DNA of 64,000 bases from Chitinophagaceae bacterium (GTDB lineage: Bacteria; Bacteroidota; Bacteroidia; Chitinophagales; Chitinophagaceae), in NCBI GenBank assembly GCA_947488765.1, contig CANLAE010000001.1, positions 355,947 through 419,946 on the forward strand, written 5' to 3'. Within the stretch, counting starts at the first letter, position 1, and every line of letters begins with the position of its first letter. The notes below the pieces were generated by a model, which did no database searches, was not told the origin of the DNA, and was given only the letters and a program-made list of their open reading frames with translations. Shown here piece after piece: positions 33,952-43,784 of the stretch. The position numbers were made by a program, and so were the translations under genes.

Positions 33952-35139
33952 TTATCCTCTTTTTTTCTTTTTATTATCGGGTTTTTTGCCAAACTCATTT
34001 ACGGAAGAATCTTTGATGACAGGCACTGTATTTTCGGGTCTGTAATTTACAGAATCGGTAGCTGGTTGTATGGCTTTCCTTTTTTCCTGCTTCTCGTTTT
34101 TATTTGATTTTATTTCTTTCTTTTTAGGAAGAATTACAGGGTCAACTTTATTCTCGGAACTATCAACTATTTTAGTTTCTTCTATTTCCTTTTTGCTTTT
34201 TTTGGTAACCTTATTCTTGGGTATTGAGGTGCCAAAATCTTTTGAAACATCTTCGGATTTTTCAGGACGATAATTTACTGAGTCAGTAGCTTCTTGAATA
34301 GTTTTGCCCTTCTTTTTATTATCAGAAGAGCTTCTTTTTTTAACATTTTTATTAGGAATAGTTACAGGAGTAATTATTTTTCCGGTGCTGTCAGAAACTT
34401 CTATTTCTTCGTTTATATTTTTATTTTTCTTTGATACTTTTCCTTTAGGAATAGGCTTTCCAAAACCACCTGTACTATCAACACCAGTTTTATTGGGGGC
34501 ACTACTTTTTTTCTTAAGGTTTGTTTTGCTTTGCATTTTTGCAATGCTGTCGGCAATAAGTTTTGCAGCATCTTTGTCTTGTTGTGCTTTATCTTTTTGA
34601 ATCCATGCTTTGCAATGTTCTTTATCTTCAAAGTCATTCAGTTCACTCATTTTGCCACAATGTTGTTTTTTATGCAAAGTGTCAATTGGAGTGGAGCAAC
34701 AAAATTGTACCGGAATTTTTATTTTGATAATATTGGTTTCTTTACTTGCGCTATTGTATAGTGGCACTTCTTTTACAATTCCGGTAATCATATCTTGGCT
34801 GAAACCTAAACGTACGGTGACAGTTACTTCATATTTATCGCCGTTCTCATCTTCTACTCTATCGTTGTAAATAAAACGTTCACTAAGGGTTACCAATTCA
34901 TCGGCTCCCATTTTTTTTAACTTTAAAATTAAATCAACAGGGAGTTTGATGCGTTTATCATCTAGTTTTTGAATGTCTTTTAATCTGTCTGTAGGATTAT
35001 TTAAAACAGCAGCAGTATCAATTTTAATTGTACTTGTATCCAAACTTTTTTCTTGCGCAAATGCACAAATTGAAACTGCATTAATTAATAGGCATAAAAA
35101 AATTTTTTTTATTAGCTTGGTTGCTTGTATTCGTTTCAT
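33952..35139 (-). CDS. Secreted lysine-rich repeat protein
   Basis: No known family recognised. The 395-residue protein has a signal peptide (residues 1-about 28, cut near FAQEK), a folded N-terminal domain up to about residue 165 with cysteines in FCCSTP, KQHCGK and EHCKAW, and a long Lys/Ser/Asn-rich C-terminal half. In that half, units of about 70 residues beginning FGKPIPKG/FGTSIPKN and ending ATDSVNYRPE occur twice, with a partial third at the end (FGKKPDNKKKK). The basic tail may bind nucleic acid, peptidoglycan or a polyanion. ATG at 35139 preferred over 35184. Confidence 0.6.
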   Translation of the reverse strand: MKRIQATKLIKKIFLCLLINAVSICAFAQEKSLDTSTIKIDTAAVLNNPTDRLKDIQKLDDKRIKLPVDLILKLKKMGADELVTLSERFIYNDRVEDENGDKYEVTVTVRLGFSQDMITGIVKEVPLYNSASKETNIIKIKIPVQFCCSTPIDTLHKKQHCGKMSELNDFEDKEHCKAWIQKDKAQQDKDAAKLIADSIAKMQSKTNLKKKSSAPNKTGVDSTGGFGKPIPKGKVSKKNKNINEEIEVSDSTGKIITPVTIPNKNVKKRSSSDNKKKGKTIQEATDSVNYRPEKSEDVSKDFGTSIPKNKVTKKSKKEIEETKIVDSSENKVDPVILPKKKEIKSNKNEKQEKRKAIQPATDSVNYRPENTVPVIKDSSVNEFGKKPDNKKKKRG

Positions 35140-35295
35140 AAAAGTTACTGATTCATAAATTGTAAACACTAGTGTAAAATACATTATTTTTTATATGCTG
35201 CTCTAATCAATAAAATTAATTGTTTCAATATTTAATAAAATGAACTCAATATTTTTAAGTTAGTTTCGTTGTATATTTTAAGTTGTGTGCCTGTT

Positions 35296-37167
35296 ATGAG
35301 AAATCGTCAGCTTTTATTTTCTTTTATTCTCTTTCTTTTTATATACTGTGATTTATCTGCACAGTGTAATACAATGATTGCAACCTTTCCATATTTAGAA
35401 AATTTTGAGGGTGGACAAAATAATTGGACTTCGGGTGGAACGAATAATGATTGGACTTTTGGAGCTCCTTCAAAAACTGTAATTACAGCAGCTGCAAGTG
35501 GCTTAAACTGCTGGATAGTTGGAGGACTTGTGAACAATAGTTATATCAGCAATGCAAATTCATGGTTACAAAGTCCTTGTTTTAATTTTTCTGCATTAAC
35601 CAATCCTCAAATTAGTTGCAGTGTTTTTTGGGAAACAGAAAAGAAATATGATGGAGCTAATTTTCAATACAGTACCGACGGAGGAAATACATGGTTAACT
35701 GTTGGAAGTGTTAATTCAAATACGAATTGTATTGGCAGTAACTGGTATAATTATTCCGGGGTAAATAATTTGGGAACTGATGGATGGAGCGGAAACATAC
35801 AGCCCAATATAGGAAGCTGTTTGAGTGGCGGTGGAAGTAATGGATGGGTAACTGCAAAACATACGTTGAGTAATTTGGCTGGAGCTAGCAGTGTAATTTT
35901 CAGATTTAAATTTGTTTCCGGGAATACTTGTAATAATTTCAACGGGTTTGCAGTAGATGATTTTATGGTATCTGATGCAATACCAAATACAGTTGGATTT
36001 AATTACAATTGCTCCGGAAATAACAATGTATTATTTACCAATACATCTGCAATTTGTGCAACTAATTTTCAATGGAATTTTGGGGATACTGCTTCTATTA
36101 ATAATATTTCAACAACAGAAAATCCCACACATCAATTTTCTACAGCTGGAACTTATACTGTTTCACTCACTGCAATATTTCCTGGAAATATTGTTGTGAA
36201 TACCACCAAACAAATTACCATTTTGCAAGTAATCACAACGGTTACTTCTTCCATTGTATGTAATGGGTTGAATACCGGTGCTATTTCAACTTCTGTTACC
36301 GGAGGAAATAATAATTATAATTATCTATGGAACACAATTCCACCACAAATAACTGCTTCGGTTACTAATTTGCCTGCGGGTAATTATTCAGTTACGGTAA
36401 GTAGTAACAACGCTTGTACAACAATAGCTAATACAGCATTGACGCAGCCTCCATTGTTGGTTGCAACAATTGAAACGAAGCCTGCTTTATGTGGAAACAA
36501 CAATGGGACTGCATTTGCAAATGTTATCGGAGGAACTGCTCCGTACAATTTTTTATGGAGTAATAATACGGTGACTGCTTCTCAAAATAATTTAGTTGCA
36601 GGTACCTATAGTTTGACAATTAATGATCTTCAAAATTGTACAATCAAATTACAAGGAATCAAAATTGCAGATTCTTCAAAGTTTATTACTATTAATTTGG
36701 GAAAGGATACTTCATTTTGTCCGGGTGGGCAATTGGTTTTGAATCCTGGAAATTTTTCAAGTTATTTATGGCAAAATTTTTCTGTTGCACCAATATTTAC
36801 AGTAACCAAAACCGGTACTTATTTTGTACAAGTAAAAGATGCTGATGGTTGTATAGCAAAGGATACAATAGAAGTTGTTGTGGATTGCAGTGATTTATAT
36901 TTCCCAACTTCATTCACTCCTAACAAAGACCAAAAAAATGACACATTTGGACCTATTGGAAATTTAGCTGCGGTAACTAATTTTAATATGGTTGTTTATG
37001 GAAGATGGGGGCAAGTGATATTTACAACTAACGATCCATTTATAAAATGGAATGGAATGATGAATGGCAAAGATGCTGACCTTGGTGTTTATGTTTGGGT
37101 GGCAACTTATGCTATCTCGAATAAACCAATTGAAATAAAAAAAGGTACAATTATTTTATTGAGATAA
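35296..37167 (+). CDS. Secreted multidomain protein with PKD, SprB-like repeats and CHU_C-type C-terminal domain
   Basis: The roughly 623-residue protein begins with a signal peptide (residues 1-about 22, ending LSAQ). The N-terminal 200 residues are a beta-rich, aromatic lectin-like domain with paired cysteines. A PKD domain (FQWNFGDT...THQFSTAGTYTVSLTA, about residues 255-305) and two SprB-like repeats (about 310-440; GNYSVTVSSNNACT, and GTYSLTINDLQNCT) follow. The end carries a gliding-motility-type sorting domain: YFPTSFTPNKDQKNDTFGPIG, VYGRWGQVIF, GVYVWVATYA. Type IX secretion to the cell surface or medium is expected; adhesion or gliding is the likeliest role. Confidence 0.85.
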   Translation: MRNRQLLFSFILFLFIYCDLSAQCNTMIATFPYLENFEGGQNNWTSGGTNNDWTFGAPSKTVITAAASGLNCWIVGGLVNNSYISNANSWLQSPCFNFSALTNPQISCSVFWETEKKYDGANFQYSTDGGNTWLTVGSVNSNTNCIGSNWYNYSGVNNLGTDGWSGNIQPNIGSCLSGGGSNGWVTAKHTLSNLAGASSVIFRFKFVSGNTCNNFNGFAVDDFMVSDAIPNTVGFNYNCSGNNNVLFTNTSAICATNFQWNFGDTASINNISTTENPTHQFSTAGTYTVSLTAIFPGNIVVNTTKQITILQVITTVTSSIVCNGLNTGAISTSVTGGNNNYNYLWNTIPPQITASVTNLPAGNYSVTVSSNNACTTIANTALTQPPLLVATIETKPALCGNNNGTAFANVIGGTAPYNFLWSNNTVTASQNNLVAGTYSLTINDLQNCTIKLQGIKIADSSKFITINLGKDTSFCPGGQLVLNPGNFSSYLWQNFSVAPIFTVTKTGTYFVQVKDADGCIAKDTIEVVVDCSDLYFPTSFTPNKDQKNDTFGPIGNLAAVTNFNMVVYGRWGQVIFTTNDPFIKWNGMMNGKDADLGVYVWVATYAISNKPIEIKKGTIILLR

Positions 37168-37196
37168 AATTATACGACTCCAAACTTATATTCAAT

Positions 37197-37919
37197 TTAT
37201 TTCACTTTCAAATTTCCGTCATGGTATTGTGGCAATACATCTGCAACATTTCTCGTAACACAATATTCCAAGTCTTTATCTAATCCAAATTTGCTGAGTC
37301 TGTGCCAATGGGTGGTAGAACGGGCAAAGCTGTATAAATCATTTTGATGCAACTGATACATTTGTTCGGCCATTAAACTGCTGTCGCAATGAATGGTAAA
37401 ATAATTTTTGATTTGATTAATAACAGCGCCTGCAAACAATGTATCTTCTAAATTGAATCTGTTTTTCCATGCACTACAACCTAAAAAAACATTTTTATTC
37501 TGTTGCAGTAAATAATTGCAAACTGAATTTAAGTTGGGAAAAGAGCCTGTAATAATTTCGCTTGCACCATTTGCCAATGCCATGTGTAAAAGCTTTGTTC
37601 CGTTGGTAGTGGTCAATACCAATGTTTTTCCTTCGATAAAACTGCGAGGATATTCTGCCGGACTATTTCCATATTGTAAGCCTTCAATTACTTTTCCATC
37701 TCGTTCTCCTGCTGTAATACTATTAGGTGTGCTGTTGCCAAGTTCGATGCAAAGTTCTACGGAATCAACCGGAATTATTTTTGCTGCACCATGGTATAGT
37801 GCAGTGGCAATAGTACTTGTAGCCCTGAAAACATCAATGATAACAACAATGCTGTTGTTTACATCATAAATATTTAAAAGTTGCGGTGAAAGAATGGTAT
37901 GAAGGGTAGGTTTATTCAT
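37197..37919 (-). CDS. 2-phosphosulfolactate phosphatase-like protein
   Basis: The 240-residue protein matches ComB-type phosphatases: VVIDVFRATSTIATAL near the N-terminus, ITAGERDGKVIEG, GNSPAEY and TTTNGTKLL. ComB dephosphorylates 2-phosphosulfolactate in coenzyme M synthesis in methanogens. In bacteria the same fold is widespread without CoM and its role is uncertain; sulfolactate metabolism is the usual guess. No other sulfonate genes are adjacent. It converges with the CHU_C protein gene. Confidence 0.85.
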   Translation of the reverse strand: MNKPTLHTILSPQLLNIYDVNNSIVVIIDVFRATSTIATALYHGAAKIIPVDSVELCIELGNSTPNSITAGERDGKVIEGLQYGNSPAEYPRSFIEGKTLVLTTTNGTKLLHMALANGASEIITGSFPNLNSVCNYLLQQNKNVFLGCSAWKNRFNLEDTLFAGAVINQIKNYFTIHCDSSLMAEQMYQLHQNDLYSFARSTTHWHRLSKFGLDKDLEYCVTRNVADVLPQYHDGNLKVK

Positions 37920-37971
37920 TCAACAAAAATTATTTTTAATTCAATAATAACCAAATGGTTCTTGTGTTTTA

Positions 37972-39045
37972 TTAAGCAAAAGGAACTTTTACCACTTTTG
38001 CTTTTATTAAATTGTTTCTTATTTCAATGAATATTTCACTGTCAATTGCAGTATGTTCAATAGCTACATAGCCCAATCCTATTGCTTTTGCTAAGCTAGG
38101 TGCTTGCGTGCCGCTTGTAACTTTACCTATTAAATTTCCTGCTGCATCTTTTATCAAATAATCATGTCTTGGAATGCCACGGTCTATCATTTCAAAGCCT
38201 ACTAACTTTCTTTGTATGCCTGCTGCTTTTTGTTTTTCTAAAATTTCTTTTGCAGTAAAGTCTTTGGTAAATTTTGTTATCCATCCCAATCCGCCTTCTA
38301 AAGGCGAAGTAGTATCATCAATATCATTTCCGTATAAGCAATAACCCATTTCTAATCTTAATGTATCTCTTGCTGCTAAGCCAATTGGCTTAATTCCAAG
38401 TTCCATCATTTTATCCCAAATAATATTTGCTGCATTATTGCTGTCTTCAAAATATATTTCTACACCACCTGCACCTGTATAGCCTGTTGCACTTACCAAA
38501 ACATTTTCTACCCCAGCAAAAGTTCCTTTCACAAAAGTGTAGTACTTCAAATTCATGATATCCATTTCTGTTAATGCTTGCAATAATTTGGTAGCATTAG
38601 GACCTTGAATTGCCAACAAACAAGTTCTATCGCTGATGTTGTGCATTTCAACATTTTTGGTATTGTGTTTGCAAACCCAGTTCCAGTCTTTTTCAATATT
38701 GCTTGCGTTTACCACCAACATATATACTTTGTTTTCTTCCACACAATAAACAATCAGATCATCTACAATACCACCTGCATCGTTTGGAAAGCAACTGTAT
38801 TGGGCTTTTCCTGCTGTTAATTTACTTGCATCGTTACTTGTTACACGTTGTATTAAATCTAAAGCATCGGCTCCTTTTAAAATAAATTCACCCATATGAC
38901 TTACATCAAAAATGCCCACATTGTTTCTTACTGCTGCATGTTCATCATTGATACCTGTATAAGAAATGGGCATATTGTAACCTGCAAATTCAGCCATCTT
39001 AGCTCCCAATGCAATGTGGTTTTCTGTAAAAGGCGTGTTTTTCAT
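37972..39045 (-). CDS. gcvT: Aminomethyltransferase (glycine cleavage system T protein)
   Basis: The 357-residue protein transfers the methylene group from the H-protein to tetrahydrofolate, releasing ammonia. It begins [26 protein letters not shown], has FDVSHMGEF, the folate-binding ASGYTGE-like [27 protein letters not shown], and the C-terminal [21 protein letters not shown]. gcvH and gcvP are not in the window, as often in Bacteroidota. Good family match, normal length. Confidence 0.95.
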   Translation of the reverse strand: MKNTPFTENHIALGAKMAEFAGYNMPISYTGINDEHAAVRNNVGIFDVSHMGEFILKGADALDLIQRVTSNDASKLTAGKAQYSCFPNDAGGIVDDLIVYCVEENKVYMLVVNASNIEKDWNWVCKHNTKNVEMHNISDRTCLLAIQGPNATKLLQALTEMDIMNLKYYTFVKGTFAGVENVLVSATGYTGAGGVEIYFEDSNNAANIIWDKMMELGIKPIGLAARDTLRLEMGYCLYGNDIDDTTSPLEGGLGWITKFTKDFTAKEILEKQKAAGIQRKLVGFEMIDRGIPRHDYLIKDAAGNLIGKVTSGTQAPSLAKAIGLGYVAIEHTAIDSEIFIEIRNNLIKAKVVKVPFA

Positions 39046-39169
39046 ATGATACTATTTTGTTGATTTTTTATATCTGAATTAGCAAAATTATTTTCAATTA
39101 AATACTAATTCATTGAACAAATTTCAAGGCTGTAAAAGTAAGCGAATAAAAAACCAAATGTATTACTAA

Positions 39170-39235
39170 AATAAAAAAGGGTAGAACTGTATCACTATAT
39201 TTTTAGTGACCATTCTACTCCTTTTACAAATCCAA
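39170..39235 (-). terminator. Terminator of the padR-pspC unit
   Basis: On the minus strand an extended imperfect hairpin (GTAGAA/TTCTAC outer, TCACTA/TAGTGA inner) is flanked by A and T tracts and followed by TTTTTTATTTT. It lies between pspC and gcvT, about 70 bases beyond the pspC stop. Confidence 0.6.
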
Positions 39236-39303
39236 TAATTAATTTTTTTAAATGCAAAAACGCATTAGGATTCGATTTTCTAATTCAAAATTATTTTGCA
39301 ATT

Positions 39304-41403
39304 TCAAAGTATTTGTATTGCTTTTTTGAACGATAGGTTTAGTAATAATTTTTTGTTTGAATCAATCACAGATTTTTCCAATTCATTTTTATTAAATTCA
39401 CCATGTATTTTTATTTTCATACCATCAATATTATATTCACTATCAATTGTACCATCTAATGATTCAAGTTGGTTGTCTAAATTATTATTTTTTGTCATCT
39501 TCAAACCATCAGCAGTCATAATGTACTCTACATTGTGATTCCAATGATAGGCACGTTCTCCATCATCATTTCTCCATTCGTCCCAAGAATCATTGTTAAT
39601 GCCAAAATTAAATCCGTGATTAGTATTTAAACCAAAGTTAATTCTGTCATTTGTTTTCCAGCTCCAACCTGAATTTTCTTTAATTATTATCCTTTTACCA
39701 ACTGGTACTGCAATGGTTATAATGATTTGTTGATTTCTAAATTTATCTACTGGAGTAATTGCTATGCCTCTATCTAATAAAAGGGTGCTATCCTTTTGTT
39801 GGATATTATAATTAATCTTTGAAACCAAATTATTTGCTAGTGATTTACTCCCGCCATTACTCAATTTTACCATTGTAACATGAAAACTATCATTGGTTGA
39901 TTTGGTTATTCTCATATTTACATTTCTAATAAAAATCGAGTCTTCATCAATAGCTGCAAAAGGTTCCATTTGAAACCATTTATGATCGTAGTACTTACTA
40001 ATTGATAAGGCTTTGACTTCTATTTTTTTTACACTTGGGTTGCTTAGTACAATTCTTTCTTCAACCGGATTATTTCTATATTTAAATTCTTTGTTTAAAG
40101 TAATAATTAAGCCAATAAAACTTGCTAACCCCAATATCCATAAACTTATAAATGAAAATCGAACAGCAGAACTATGGCCTTTCATTTTTGTAAGTCTACG
40201 AATAATAAATACAACTATTGCTATGATTGGTAGCCATATAAATAACAACAATGTTCCCCATCCAAATACATTTTGCCAACCATTGTCGATGAGATAATTT
40301 TTAAAGGGTAATAATCCTGTAAATGCAACGCCAATTCCAAATAAAGCAACTACTAATGCAAATACAATTATTCCTATAATAAAATATACAAATGCTTTTA
40401 TCAATACGATCAATACTCTTCCTAATCCACCTGTACTTTTTTTAGCTTTGGTAGTTGCTTCTTCAGAAAATTGTTTTGCTTTTTCACCAGCTTCCTTGCT
40501 GATAATTGTAGCCTTTGAACTTAATTGTTCTCCAAAATTTTTTGCTTTTTTACCAAAGCCTTCCATATCACTTTGTATCGTATTTTTTATACTGTTCAAA
40601 TCTACTTTTTCACCTTTCATTTCTAATTTTTCTGCAGCAGTTTTTGCTTCAGGCAAAACCAACCATAAAATAATATAGACAAACAATGAACCCGGGCTAA
40701 AGGTGATATTCCAAATGTGGTTTAAGTTCCACCAATTCCAATGTGAAAAATTAAATCCAAATGATAAAAAGGGTAATAAAAACAACAGTCTTGGAATCCA
40801 AACATTCATACCAAAATATTGGCTAATTCCACTGCAAACGCCGCCAATTATTTTGTCATCAGTATCTCTAAAAAATCTTTTACGTTGACTGCCAATTACT
40901 ACTGTTGCTGAACTAGGAATTACAATCCAAAGAACTAAATACAATATGAATGCAAATCCAAAAAATACAATGAATAAAATTCTTGCAATAAGTGGATCAA
41001 TATTTAAATAATTGGCTATGCCACTACAAACACCACCTATTACTTTCTGATTTTCATCTCTGTATAGTTTTCTGTGTTCTTTAAAATTTGTATTGTAGTT
41101 GGTTTGTTCTTGTGTTTTGTTGGGCTGCACAAAATCAGCATCAGCATCAAAATCGGCTGGGCGTCCCATGCTGTCAATTATTTTATTTACATCTTCATCA
41201 CCTATACAAGTAGTTCCTTTTTTTAAGGTTTCGCCAAAAAGTTCTGCAATTCTTCCTTCAATATCATTAATGATTTCTTCTTTGCCTTCTTCATTTGCAA
41301 AATAATTTCTTAAGCTTTCTACATATTGTTTCAAAATGTCGTAAGCAGTTTCTTCAATTGGTATTACGCTACCTTGAAAATTTATATTTATCACCTTTTT
41401 CAT
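39304..41403 (-). CDS. Membrane protein with two PspC domains and a C-terminal beta domain
   Basis: The 699-residue protein begins with a cytosolic segment (MKKVININFQGSVIPIEE), followed by two PspC domains: RDENQKVIGGVCSGIANYLNID (about residue 113) and RDTDDKIIGGVCSGISQYFGMN (about 183), each with a membrane helix. A charged coiled region, three or four more helices (about 330-450), and an extracytoplasmic beta-rich domain with many Asn/Gly/Trp complete it. PspC proteins sense or answer envelope stress in other bacteria. In Bacteroidota they occur with a PadR repressor, as here (21 bases). Confidence 0.8.
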   Translation of the reverse strand: MKKVININFQGSVIPIEETAYDILKQYVESLRNYFANEEGKEEIINDIEGRIAELFGETLKKGTTCIGDEDVNKIIDSMGRPADFDADADFVQPNKTQEQTNYNTNFKEHRKLYRDENQKVIGGVCSGIANYLNIDPLIARILFIVFFGFAFILYLVLWIVIPSSATVVIGSQRKRFFRDTDDKIIGGVCSGISQYFGMNVWIPRLLFLLPFLSFGFNFSHWNWWNLNHIWNITFSPGSLFVYIILWLVLPEAKTAAEKLEMKGEKVDLNSIKNTIQSDMEGFGKKAKNFGEQLSSKATIISKEAGEKAKQFSEEATTKAKKSTGGLGRVLIVLIKAFVYFIIGIIVFALVVALFGIGVAFTGLLPFKNYLIDNGWQNVFGWGTLLLFIWLPIIAIVVFIIRRLTKMKGHSSAVRFSFISLWILGLASFIGLIITLNKEFKYRNNPVEERIVLSNPSVKKIEVKALSISKYYDHKWFQMEPFAAIDEDSIFIRNVNMRITKSTNDSFHVTMVKLSNGGSKSLANNLVSKINYNIQQKDSTLLLDRGIAITPVDKFRNQQIIITIAVPVGKRIIIKENSGWSWKTNDRINFGLNTNHGFNFGINNDSWDEWRNDDGERAYHWNHNVEYIMTADGLKMTKNNNLDNQLESLDGTIDSEYNIDGMKIKIHGEFNKNELEKSVIDSNKKLLLNLSFKKAIQIL

Positions 41404-41424
41404 GTTAATGTATTTAATAGTTTT

Positions 41425-41760
41425 TTATTTCTTAGGAACTTGGGTTAGGGTCTTTACCGCATCGGCCAATTCGTTCCATGTTTTTTCTAATTCATCATAA
41501 AATTGTAATCCGATGTCTGTCATGATAAAATATTTTCTTGGTGGTCCGCTTACACTTTCTACCCATCTATAGGTTAAATAACCCGCATTTTTTAACCGAG
41601 TTAATAACGGATATAATGTTCCTTCGAGTATGTGTAAATTGGCTGCTTTCATTTTATCTACAATATCACTTGGGTAAACTTCTCCTTGTCGAATAATTGA
41701 CAGTATGCAAAACTCCAGTACCCCCTTTCGCATTTGACTTTGTGTATTTTGAATATCCAT
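41425..41760 (-). CDS. PadR-family transcriptional regulator
   Basis: The 111-residue protein has a PadR winged helix: MRKGVLEFCILSIIRQGEVYPSDIVDKMKAANL, GTLYPLLTRLKNAGYLTYRWVESVSGPPRKYFIMTD (the wing with GPPRKYY-like motif). It lacks the long C-terminal helix of PadR-s2, so it is the short PadR-s1-like form. Starts 21 bases before the pspC gene that it probably regulates. PadR/PspC pairs recur in Bacteroidota. The effector is unknown. Confidence 0.9.
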   Translation of the reverse strand: MDIQNTQSQMRKGVLEFCILSIIRQGEVYPSDIVDKMKAANLHILEGTLYPLLTRLKNAGYLTYRWVESVSGPPRKYFIMTDIGLQFYDELEKTWNELADAVKTLTQVPKK

Positions 41761-42043
41761 TTTTTTGTTTTAAAATGTAAAGATGAGATTTTTTTAGTAC
41801 TATGCAAAACAAAGTACCTAATTTAAATTAGTAGCTTGCAACCAACTGTTACTTGAAATCTTGTATAAACTCAATGGATACAGGTATTTCTGTAGATTTT
41901 GGTGTTGCAAAAAAATCTAAATTTCTTTGATGAGTGGTAAAATAAGTTGATGAATTTTTTAATTTTTTATCTCTTTTGAGCCGTTAAAGGCTAATTTTTG
42001 AGCCTGTTAAACTATTTCAACAAATCTTTATCATAAGAAAGCT

Positions 42044-42051
42044 TAAAATTG
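42044..42051 (+). promoter_or_regulatory. -7-like box 4 bases before the ECF sigma factor start codon
   Basis: TAAAATTG, followed by CTGC and ATG, resembles the box-to-start spacing of engB, rsmE and gpmI. The first T-A and last TTG fit TAnnTTTG with one mismatch. The sequence around it, AAAGCTTAA...CTGCATGAACA, is nearly the same as before gpmI. Confidence 0.3.
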
Positions 42052-42055
42052 CTGC

Positions 42056-42601
42056 ATGAACATTGATGATGCTGAATTATTGGTTCAATTTAGAGAGCCT
42101 GCAACCAAAGAGCAGGCTTTTACTACTATAATCAAAAAATACCAGGAGAGGTTGTACTGGCACATAAGAAGAATGGTGGTAGATCATGAAAATACCAATG
42201 ATGTTTTGCAAAACATGTTTATCAAAGCATGGAAAGGTTTGGAAAATTTCAGAGAAGATAGCCAGCTTTACACTTGGTTGTACAGAATTGCAACAAATGA
42301 AAGCTTAACATTTTTAGACCAACAGAAACGCAAATCATCTATCAGTTTAAATGATGTAGAATCGGGATTAAGCAACACTATCAAAGCAGATCAAAATTTT
42401 GATGCCAATAGACTGGAATGGAAATTACAACTGGCTATTCAGCAATTACCCGAAAAACAACGATTGGTTTTTAACCTCAGGTACTATGATGAAATGCCGT
42501 ACGAACAAATGAGTAAAGTATTAGGAACAAGCGAAGGAGCCTTAAAAGCAAGTTATCATCATGCAGCAAAAAAAATACAAGACTTTATTTTAGGTCGTTA
42601 A
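42056..42601 (+). CDS. RNA polymerase ECF-type sigma factor
   Basis: The 181-residue protein has the two-domain ECF layout: sigma-2 (about residues 20-85; RLYWHIRRMVVDHENTNDVLQNMFIKAWKGLENF) and sigma-4 (about 120-175; LPEKQRLVFNLRYYDEMPYEQMSKVLGTSEGALKASYHHAAKK). It directs polymerase to a small stress regulon. A membrane protein with one transmembrane helix, probably its anti-sigma factor, starts 35 bases downstream. Confidence 0.92.
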   Translation: MNIDDAELLVQFREPATKEQAFTTIIKKYQERLYWHIRRMVVDHENTNDVLQNMFIKAWKGLENFREDSQLYTWLYRIATNESLTFLDQQKRKSSISLNDVESGLSNTIKADQNFDANRLEWKLQLAIQQLPEKQRLVFNLRYYDEMPYEQMSKVLGTSEGALKASYHHAAKKIQDFILGR

Positions 42602-42636
42602 ACCCAAAGAAACATTTATTGTCAGTAAACCATAAA

Positions 42637-43326
42637 ATGAAAATAGCAGATAACATATTGCAAGAATTACAAGAAGTAGCACCGGCACTAATCACATGTA
42701 TGGGACAAGCTACTTATACAATTCCGCCAGATTATTTTAATCAATTGCCATTCGAAATAATGGCTGAAATTCAATTACAAGCATTTAAGCAAGAAAATAA
42801 TATTCAACCTTTTACAATTCCCAATAGTTATTTTGATGGGTTGTCTCAAGATATTTTGTCAAAAATAAAATCACAAAATTCTAATAATATTGCTGTTTTT
42901 AATGAATTAGAAACAATTACTCCATTATTAAACTCAATTGATAAACAGCCACCTAATGTGATACCTGATCAATATTTTACTGAAATAGAAATTAATACAA
43001 CATCTAAAATTATTCCTTTTAGAAGAGTTATTAGATTTGTCAATTATGCCGCGGCTGCAATGATTGTAGGAATATTATCTGTAGGGACTGTACAATATTT
43101 AAAGACAATACCCAATACAACTAATTTTGAAAAAGAAATAGCAAAAACAAGTGCCGATGAAATTCATCAGTATTTAGAATCTCAACCAAATATTGAATTT
43201 TCTGTTGTAAGTCCATTGATTGAAGTTCCTGAAACTACCAATTATTTAGAAGCAGCATCTGAGGAAGAAATTCAACATTATTTACAACAAAATGATAACA
43301 CTGGTGTAAATAATAAAGAAAGTTAA
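42637..43326 (+). CDS. Probable anti-sigma factor (single-pass membrane protein)
   Basis: No named family matches clearly. The 229-residue protein has three similar blocks of the form PP(D/N)YF or IPxxYF followed by 'I' rich turns (PPDYFNQLP, IPNSYFDGL, IPDQYFTEIE), spaced about 40-60 residues apart, then one membrane helix (about 140-158) and a Thr/Glu-rich outer part. Position in the ECF operon, one helix in the middle and a cytosolic N-terminus fit an anti-sigma factor. ATG at 42637 preferred to TTG at 42619. The repeated PxxYF motif is unusual and is seen directly. Confidence 0.6.
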   Translation: MKIADNILQELQEVAPALITCMGQATYTIPPDYFNQLPFEIMAEIQLQAFKQENNIQPFTIPNSYFDGLSQDILSKIKSQNSNNIAVFNELETITPLLNSIDKQPPNVIPDQYFTEIEINTTSKIIPFRRVIRFVNYAAAAMIVGILSVGTVQYLKTIPNTTNFEKEIAKTSADEIHQYLESQPNIEFSVVSPLIEVPETTNYLEAASEEEIQHYLQQNDNTGVNNKES

Positions 43327-43343
43327 ACTTGAAATAAAATAAG

Positions 43344-43748
43344 ATGAAAATGAAATTGATTTTATACGTTTTTGCAATGGCAGCATTTTTTGTGTCATTT
43401 GCACAGCCAAGAGGCGGAGGCATGAGAGCCGACAGAATAGAAGCAGTGAAAATTGCTTTTATGACCAAGTACATTAATTTATCGGCTGATGAAGCCCAAA
43501 AATTTTGGCCTACTTACAATGCTTATGACAATGAAATAAAAAAAGCAAGGCAAGCCAATATGCAAGACGAATTGGCTTTTGGGGAAGCAGTTTTAAATAT
43601 CAAAAAAAGGTACAAGCCTGAGTTTAAAAAAATTTTAAATGATGATGTTAGGGTTAACAATACATTTAAAGCAGAAGGCGAATTTAGAATAGAATTGCAA
43701 AAAGAATTGAAGAAACGCATACAAGAAAAATCAAAAGGACCACAATAG
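43344..43748 (+). CDS. Spy/CpxP-like periplasmic protein
   Basis: The 134-residue protein has a signal peptide (residues 1-about 20, cut near FAQPR) and a helical body with KYINLSADEAQKFWPTYNAYDNEIKKARQ and ELQKELKKRIQEK. The LSxxEAQKFWP segment recalls the LTxxQ motif of the Spy/CpxP periplasmic chaperone-sensor family. As the third gene of the ECF module (18-base gap) it may report on envelope or cation stress to the membrane protein upstream; inferred. A strong terminator follows. Confidence 0.7.
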   Translation: MKMKLILYVFAMAAFFVSFAQPRGGGMRADRIEAVKIAFMTKYINLSADEAQKFWPTYNAYDNEIKKARQANMQDELAFGEAVLNIKKRYKPEFKKILNDDVRVNNTFKAEGEFRIELQKELKKRIQEKSKGPQ

Positions 43749-43784
43749 TGTAATCTTTAAAATACAATTTTCAATATCCCACAC

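Noticed and set aside
39170..39235. Possible small RNA between gcvT and pspC
   Set aside because: The hairpin with its T tract on the minus strand is well explained as the terminator of the padR-pspC transcript.
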